Assembly: GCA_964637835.1 (NCBI GenBank) | Contig: CAZWYF010000013.1 | Location: forward strand, 16,337-80,336 | Source: Glo-17 sp964637835 | Lineage (GTDB): Bacteria > Krumholzibacteriota > Krumholzibacteriia > LZORAL124-64-63 | DNA length: 64,000 bases | Direction of reading: 5' to 3' | In this document: piece by piece, positions 59,875-64,000 of the stretch | Layout: each line of letters opens with the position of its first letter | Position numbering within the stretch: position 1 is the stretch's first letter | Program-made: the position numbers and the translations under genes | The notes under the pieces: generated by a model | The model's input: only the letters and a program-made list of their open reading frames with translations | Told to the model about the DNA's origin: nothing | Databases searched by the model: none

Positions 59875-60168
59875 TCAAAGCATGTTGTGTTTCTTGAGGT
59901 AGGCGAGGGTCGCCGGCTTCATCCGCGCCGTTCGGGGCCGTTGCGGCTCTCCGCCTTCGGGGGCCATGAAGTCGGCCAGGTCGGTCGGGTGGATCCGGAT
60001 TCGCCCCCCCACCCGGATGATCCGCAGCCGTCGGCCGTGGACGCCGGTGGTGTAATACCGGCGGAGCGTCGGTTCGCTCACCCGGAGCAGATCACGGACC
60101 TCGGCGGTGGTCATCAGCCCGTTGAAGGCGCTCTTGGCCTTGCGTTTGGTGTCGATCGTCGTGCTCAT
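59875..60168 (-). CDS. Excisionase/MerR-type HTH protein, second copy
   Basis: Same protein as 20908-21201. Confidence 0.8.
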   Translation of the reverse strand: MSTTIDTKRKAKSAFNGLMTTAEVRDLLRVSEPTLRRYYTTGVHGRRLRIIRVGGRIRIHPTDLADFMAPEGGEPQRPRTARMKPATLAYLKKHNML

Positions 60169-60542
60169 GGCGTGTCCTTCCCGTCGTTGCCTCTCTGCTC
60201 TGTCTGCGCTTTCTGCAAAAAAATCCGACCGGGGCGGGGCCGGCGTGCGCCTCCGAATGCCCGCTGGGGACACCCGTTCCCGCCCTCGGGTCGGCTTCGG
60301 TTGGTTTCGTCGTTCCACTCATTCACCTTCGCGCTCACATCGTCATCGCTGAGCACGTCGATGGTTCGGTCGCATTCATCGTTCCATCCGCGATACCAGG
60401 CCCGCCGGGCCATCCGGGCCGGTTCACCGGTCCCGCTGATGGGGCAGTCCTGCACGGTTCGCGTGCCGCGCCGGGCCCGTCGGCCGTCGCGATAGGCTTC
60501 TTCCAGCAGTGCATCGAACGTCGCCTCGTGCAGATCGGTCAT
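60165..60542 (-). CDS. Small charged protein, second copy
   Basis: Same protein as 21198-21575. Confidence 0.6.
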   Translation of the reverse strand: MTDLHEATFDALLEEAYRDGRRARRGTRTVQDCPISGTGEPARMARRAWYRGWNDECDRTIDVLSDDDVSAKVNEWNDETNRSRPEGGNGCPQRAFGGARRPRPGRIFLQKAQTEQRGNDGKDTP

Positions 60543-60805
60543 GGTCTCTCCCCGTCGAGTTGCTCCGAAATCCGGCGGCAAAGGTCCGAGTGGGGCTTGT
60601 CCTGCCCGGTCGGCCACACGCTCGGGCAGGACATGCTGCACACCAGTTCATGCGCATCCCGCAGGAGATCCCGCTGGCGATGGAGTGTTCGCCTCATTTC
60701 CGCCATCTGTCGGGCGATGTCATCGGGCGTGCTCATGGTGACGTTTCGCAGTTCGGCGCCGAACTCCCCGTCGCGGGCCGCTAGTCGCGCGTCGTAGTAA
60801 TTCAT
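60539..60805 (-). CDS. Small helical protein, second copy
   Basis: Same protein as 21572-21838. Confidence 0.6.
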   Translation of the reverse strand: MNYYDARLAARDGEFGAELRNVTMSTPDDIARQMAEMRRTLHRQRDLLRDAHELVCSMSCPSVWPTGQDKPHSDLCRRISEQLDGERP

Positions 60806-61776
60806 CCGGCCGCCCTCCCGTGGGTCGCTTCGTTCCGGTCGTTTGTCGGTGTTTCGTGGGCGAACCGCTTGCGTGCGTTCCGCATGGGATCGAGGGCCGC
60901 CGCGTCGTTGACCACCGCCAGGTGGTCGGCCACGAACCGCAGTGCCGTCGCCCGGTCCCAGGCGGCCAGACGTGCGAGGGTTTCGATGCTGGCCAGCAGT
61001 TGCTGGGCGGTGTTGTAGGCGGTGTCGGACGCCGGCAGCAGCGGGCCGACCTCGTCGACCAGCCAGGTCGCACAGCGACGGAGGCGTTTGGTCACGGTGC
61101 CCGGCGAGCGAACGCCCAGGGCGTCGGCCGCTTCCTTCACCGTCAGATCCACCTCGCGATAGCCGGTGTCGATGGGCACGGGACAGGCTCCTTTCGCGCC
61201 CCCCTCGTGGGGGGCGAAAACTTTTTCGGATCCGTCCTGGGGGGCGAAAGCCTCATCGAGGGGGGCGAAAACCTCGCCGCTCTCGCGAAGGGGCGCGAAA
61301 ACTGCTCGCTCCCCGGAGGCGTCCGTGCCGGCGATACTGGGGGTATGGTGAATGAGCCAATGGAACATCGTGACCGCCAGGCGAACCATGGGGGACGGTT
61401 CGCCGGCGGGTTGTGGGGTGTGTGGGGAGCGACCGGCCGGGCCGGCGACGCAGGGGGAGGCGCCGCCGGCTTCGGTCCGGTCTGCACTGGGCTCGGGCAG
61501 GGGGGGACCCGAGCCGTCGTGGGAACAGTCCTGCAGATCACCCGTATCCGGGTCGAATGCTGCGCGGGGCATGGCCGCCCCGACCGCGGCGCCGCTGTCG
61601 TCGGCGACGCCGTCGGCCGTGGCCGGCGAACAGGCCATCTGCCCGGCCTGGCCTGCCTGCCCTGCTTGCGAAAAGGCACCGCAGGGCCCGTCCGCCGAGC
61701 CCCGGCAGCATTCGGCCTCGAATTCTGCGCACTGCAGGCAGGTGTCCGCCATGGCAATGGGGATCGGGGCGGTCAT
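60802..61776 (-). CDS. Early HTH protein with FAP repeats, second copy
   Basis: Same protein as 21835-22809. Confidence 0.65.
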   Translation of the reverse strand: MTAPIPIAMADTCLQCAEFEAECCRGSADGPCGAFSQAGQAGQAGQMACSPATADGVADDSGAAVGAAMPRAAFDPDTGDLQDCSHDGSGPPLPEPSADRTEAGGASPCVAGPAGRSPHTPQPAGEPSPMVRLAVTMFHWLIHHTPSIAGTDASGERAVFAPLRESGEVFAPLDEAFAPQDGSEKVFAPHEGGAKGACPVPIDTGYREVDLTVKEAADALGVRSPGTVTKRLRRCATWLVDEVGPLLPASDTAYNTAQQLLASIETLARLAAWDRATALRFVADHLAVVNDAAALDPMRNARKRFAHETPTNDRNEATHGRAAG

Positions 61777-61994
61777 CGGCTCGCGACCTCCACCGGTTCG
61801 AGCGTCACCGGGTCCAGCCCCAGGGTTTCCGCCAGCCGCACACGGGTGCGACGATGCAGCTTCCGCCGCCGGCCGGCGAGAATCGAGTACAACGTACCTT
61901 CTGACACACCAGAGTCGGCAGCCAGTTCCCGGCCCGTTCTCGCGTCGGCGTTGATCGCATCCTTGATTTTCTCCCGGACTTCAACGTTCGACAT
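61773..61994 (-). CDS. Cro-like regulator, second copy
   Basis: Same protein as 22806-23027. Confidence 0.8.
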   Translation of the reverse strand: MSNVEVREKIKDAINADARTGRELAADSGVSEGTLYSILAGRRRKLHRRTRVRLAETLGLDPVTLEPVEVASR

Positions 61995-62119
61995 ACTGAC
62001 GGCTCCTTTCGGTCTGCATACTGGCGGATGTCTTCGGTGCAGCGAATACTCGTGCGAAACACTAATGCAGTACATCGAACAGGTCAAGCAGAATTCTATA
62101 ATTTTCTTTCGAGCTCAAC
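61995..62119. promoter_or_regulatory. Divergent promoter/operator region, second copy
   Basis: Same sequence as 23028-23152, with TATAAT at 62097-62102. Confidence 0.7.
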
Positions 62120-62590
62120 ATGTCCACACTCTGCGATAAGTTGCGGAAGCTTCGGAGCGATCGAGGCTACTCGGAAGTTGCCAGAAGCGTGGATCATTCG
62201 ACGAACGCCATTCGCGACGTCGAGGCAGGCAGGACGTCCTCACCTTCCGTGTGGATGATCCGTGCATTGGCCGACTTGTACGGCGTTTCGATAGATTGGC
62301 TCACCGACGACAGCCAGGACTGGCCGCCGCCAAAGGCCGAGAGCGAGTCAATCGCCGACGTGGTCCGCGAATCGTTGGCGGCCGGCGGATACGGGGATCT
62401 GGATGAACGTGAACGAGACCTGATCCGCGAGTTCCGGTCGTTGCCGCCGCGCGAGCAGGATGTGGCCTTCGGCTACGTCATGGGCGTCGCGTCGTCGGCC
62501 CGGGCGAATCCCCCGGAGAGTAAATCCGGAGTTTCTCTGGGCGATCGGGTAGCCCGATCTCTCGGGCATAGGAAGCGAGAGAGCGGTTGA
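62120..62590 (+). CDS. XRE repressor, second copy
   Basis: Same protein as 23153-23623. Confidence 0.82.
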   Translation: MSTLCDKLRKLRSDRGYSEVARSVDHSTNAIRDVEAGRTSSPSVWMIRALADLYGVSIDWLTDDSQDWPPPKAESESIADVVRESLAAGGYGDLDERERDLIREFRSLPPREQDVAFGYVMGVASSARANPPESKSGVSLGDRVARSLGHRKRESG

Positions 62591-62696
62591 CCTCTTCGAT
62601 ATCCGCCTCCGGCAGTTGGGCCAGCCAATACACCGCCTCCCCCAGCAGGTCGGCACGGCGGACGGACGGCAACACAGAGCGGGCAGAACGCATCAT
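62478..62696 (-). CDS. Small convergent gene, second copy
   Basis: Same protein as 23511-23729. Confidence 0.45.
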   Translation of the reverse strand: MMRSARSVLPSVRRADLLGEAVYWLAQLPEADIEEVNRSLASYAREIGLPDRPEKLRIYSPGDSPGPTTRRP

Positions 62697-62780
62697 ACGA
62701 CCCCTTCACACGACAGGAGCACGAGTCGCTTTCCTATCGGAAAAGGGGTGTCGGAAGGTTATAGAGCGAAAGGGGTTGTC

Positions 62781-63140
62781 ATGTTCATGACGGAGTGCAC
62801 CCACTGCGGCGAGCGTTTCGAGGTGCCCGACAGCGTGGTCGGCGAGAAGACCGACTGCCCCGCCTGCAGCCACAACTTCTCGCAGGTGCCCTACCAGTAC
62901 GAAGGGCAGCTCGGTCGCATCTCGAAGGCCTTTCGGCGTTGGGTGATCGGGCTGTTCGCCGTGCTGTTCACGATCGGCGCGTTCTACGAGGCGTCACAGA
63001 CTGAGGGGGACGAGGCCCGGACCATCGCATGGGGCGTGGCCTTCGCCATGCTCCTGCAGTGCACCGTACTGATCGTGTTCGCCGACATGGCCGAGGACAT
63101 CTCCGCCATCCGCCGCAAGCTGGAGGATCCCCGTAAATGA
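62781..63140 (+). CDS. Zinc-ribbon membrane protein, second copy
   Basis: Same protein as 23814-24173. Confidence 0.75.
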   Translation: MFMTECTHCGERFEVPDSVVGEKTDCPACSHNFSQVPYQYEGQLGRISKAFRRWVIGLFAVLFTIGAFYEASQTEGDEARTIAWGVAFAMLLQCTVLIVFADMAEDISAIRRKLEDPRK

Positions 63141-63544
63141 CCTCCCGCACAGTCCGCCTGCGCAGTTTCGCGTTTCTCGCGGCCGCGTGCCTGGCCGTCG
63201 GCTGTGCCCGGGTGCCCTGCAGGGAGATCACGGCCCGGGAGTTCCGGGTCCTCCGCATCGTCGACGGCGACACTTTCAAGGTCCGGTATGACGGCGACGT
63301 CACCAGCGTACGGCTTTATGGCGTGGACGCCCCGGAGCGGTCGGATCCCAACGGCCCGGCGGCCACCGAGGCCCTGCGGGAAATGATCGACCGGAAGACC
63401 GTTCGCCTGGTCTTCCCGGCCACGAGCAAGCGGGACAACTTCGGTCGGCTTCTCGCCCGCGTATTCGTGCACGGAACCGACGTCGGCCGCGAGCTACTCC
63501 GCCGCGGCCTGGCGGAACCTTACAGACTGACATGGGAGCAATGA
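63137..63544 (+). CDS. Thermonuclease-like lipoprotein, second copy
   Basis: Same protein as 24170-24577. Confidence 0.88.
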   Translation: MTSRTVRLRSFAFLAAACLAVGCARVPCREITAREFRVLRIVDGDTFKVRYDGDVTSVRLYGVDAPERSDPNGPAATEALREMIDRKTVRLVFPATSKRDNFGRLLARVFVHGTDVGRELLRRGLAEPYRLTWEQ

Positions 63545-63545
63545 C

Positions 63546-63827
63546 ATGAAGAACAAGGGTGTTGCGTATCTTCTCTGGCTGCTGGGTATCTTCGGAGTGC
63601 TCGGTTTGCACCGTTTCTACCTTGGCAAGATCGGAACTGGCCTGTTGTGGTTCCTGAGCTTAGGCCTGATGGGGCTTGGCTCGCTCATCGACCTGTTCAC
63701 GCTCGGCGGCCAGGTGGAGCGGTACAACACGAAGCAGGAGCTCAAGGAGATGCGCGAGGTCACCAGCATGACCACGCGGGCCGTCCACGCCAACGCCATC
63801 GCCGACGCCAACCGCTCTTCACGATAA
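63546..63827 (+). CDS. TM2-domain protein, second copy
   Basis: Same protein as 24579-24860. It is the last complete phage gene before the right-hand junction. Confidence 0.9.
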   Translation: MKNKGVAYLLWLLGIFGVLGLHRFYLGKIGTGLLWFLSLGLMGLGSLIDLFTLGGQVERYNTKQELKEMREVTSMTTRAVHANAIADANRSSR

Positions 63828-63895
63828 CCCCCTGAAATCCCCCATAAGTGCATTGTTCGCGTCCGTTCGCGTCGGCCTGATCGAGGTCGACGCCC

Positions 63896-63957
63896 AGCAA
63901 AGCAAGACCAGCATTTACAACCAGTTACGCTACGTATGCCCCCTCATTCCGGGCTCG
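63896..63957. other. Non-phage sequence right of the junction
   Basis: 62 bp absent from the phage unit. It is less GC-rich than the phage (for example ATTTACAACCAGTTACGCTACG) and leads into the tRNA-His 3' half. It is not a normal tRNA 5' half. Confidence 0.6.
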
Positions 63958-64000
63958 TTGTGGTCCAGGGGGTCGGGGGTTCGAATCCCCTCAGTCACCC
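63958..64000 (+). tRNA. 3' half of tRNA-His (att-like), partial
   Basis: Reading back from the T loop TTCGAAT (63980-63986) gives a 5-bp T stem, variable loop GGGTC, anticodon-stem half CCAGG and loop TTGTGGT with anticodon GTG. The acceptor half CAGTCAC is followed by C, the discriminator base peculiar to tRNA-His. Upstream of the anticodon loop there is no matching D arm and the anticodon stem pairs only 3 of 5, so only the 3' half is present, as at an integration site. The window ends before the full CCA. Confidence 0.6.

Larger units (their letters stand above)
38968..63895. repeat. Second copy of the long direct repeat
   Basis: Repeats bases 1-24928. Genes in this copy are listed below with a pointer to the first copy. 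Copy two ends at 63895, after which the sequence is unrelated to the phage unit. Confidence 0.97.
63853..64000 (+). other. Open frame crossing the right-hand phage junction
   Basis: The frame of the fragment at 24886-25041 stays open across the junction: after LIEVDA it continues QQSKTSIYNQLRYVCPLIPG and on to the window end, through the tRNA-like sequence. No start or ribosome site is visible. It may be chance, since only 35 codons are open. Confidence 0.3.

Noticed and set aside
63850..64000. Complete tRNA gene
   Set aside because: No D arm or acceptor 5' strand is found upstream of the anticodon loop, and the anticodon stem does not close.

Overview
The window holds a GC-rich, temperate-looking tailed phage of the lambda-like siphovirus type. 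It is present as one complete 38,967-bp unit plus an apparently identical second copy of 24,928 bp of it: bases 1-24928 reappear at 38968-63895 with a constant offset of 38,967. Every translated gene compared is the same in both copies. Either this is a tandem double prophage, or a circular or terminally redundant phage genome was read 1.6 times during assembly. The repeat starts at the window edge, so its true left end is unseen. The host cannot be named from sequence. GC content and gene style fit a GC-rich bacterium (planctomycete-type phages came to mind), but that is a guess.

Nearly every gene is on the minus strand, so the map reads from high to low coordinates. A divergent switch at 23028-23152 separates a Cro-like gene (minus) from an XRE repressor (plus). 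Leftward from the switch, 23027-10548 is a tightly packed early operon, mostly with ATGA or TGATG stop-start overlaps. It holds small unknown genes, a helix-turn-helix protein, a putative phage metallopeptidase, a PRTRC cassette (ParB, protein C, probable F, protein B, ThiF-like enzyme) and a replication-type winged-helix protein with a long repetitive linker. A 160-bp gap follows, where cos would lie in lambda.

The late genes then follow the lambda order. They are small and large terminase, a zinc-ribbon protein, a ParB-domain protein, a ParB-methyltransferase fusion, a gpW-like connector, portal, and a prohead protease fused to scaffold and major capsid protein. Across the unit boundary come decoration proteins, candidate lysis or membrane proteins, a possible FII-like adaptor, accessory tail genes including a LamG-like protein, then Z, U, tail tube, a G/T-like chaperone pair and the tape measure. 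Three genes end the operon, of which at least the first two are probably tail-tip genes.

The only plus-strand block is 23153-25629. It has the repressor, a three-gene membrane/secreted cassette (zinc-ribbon membrane protein, thermonuclease lipoprotein, TM2 protein), a gene fragment that spans the repeat breakpoint, and an isolated XRE regulator.

No integrase, transposase, endolysin or DNA polymerase is recognisable. At 63896 the second copy leaves the phage unit and enters 105 bp of other DNA that ends in the 3' half of a tRNA-His. No stretch longer than about 200 bp lacks a gene.
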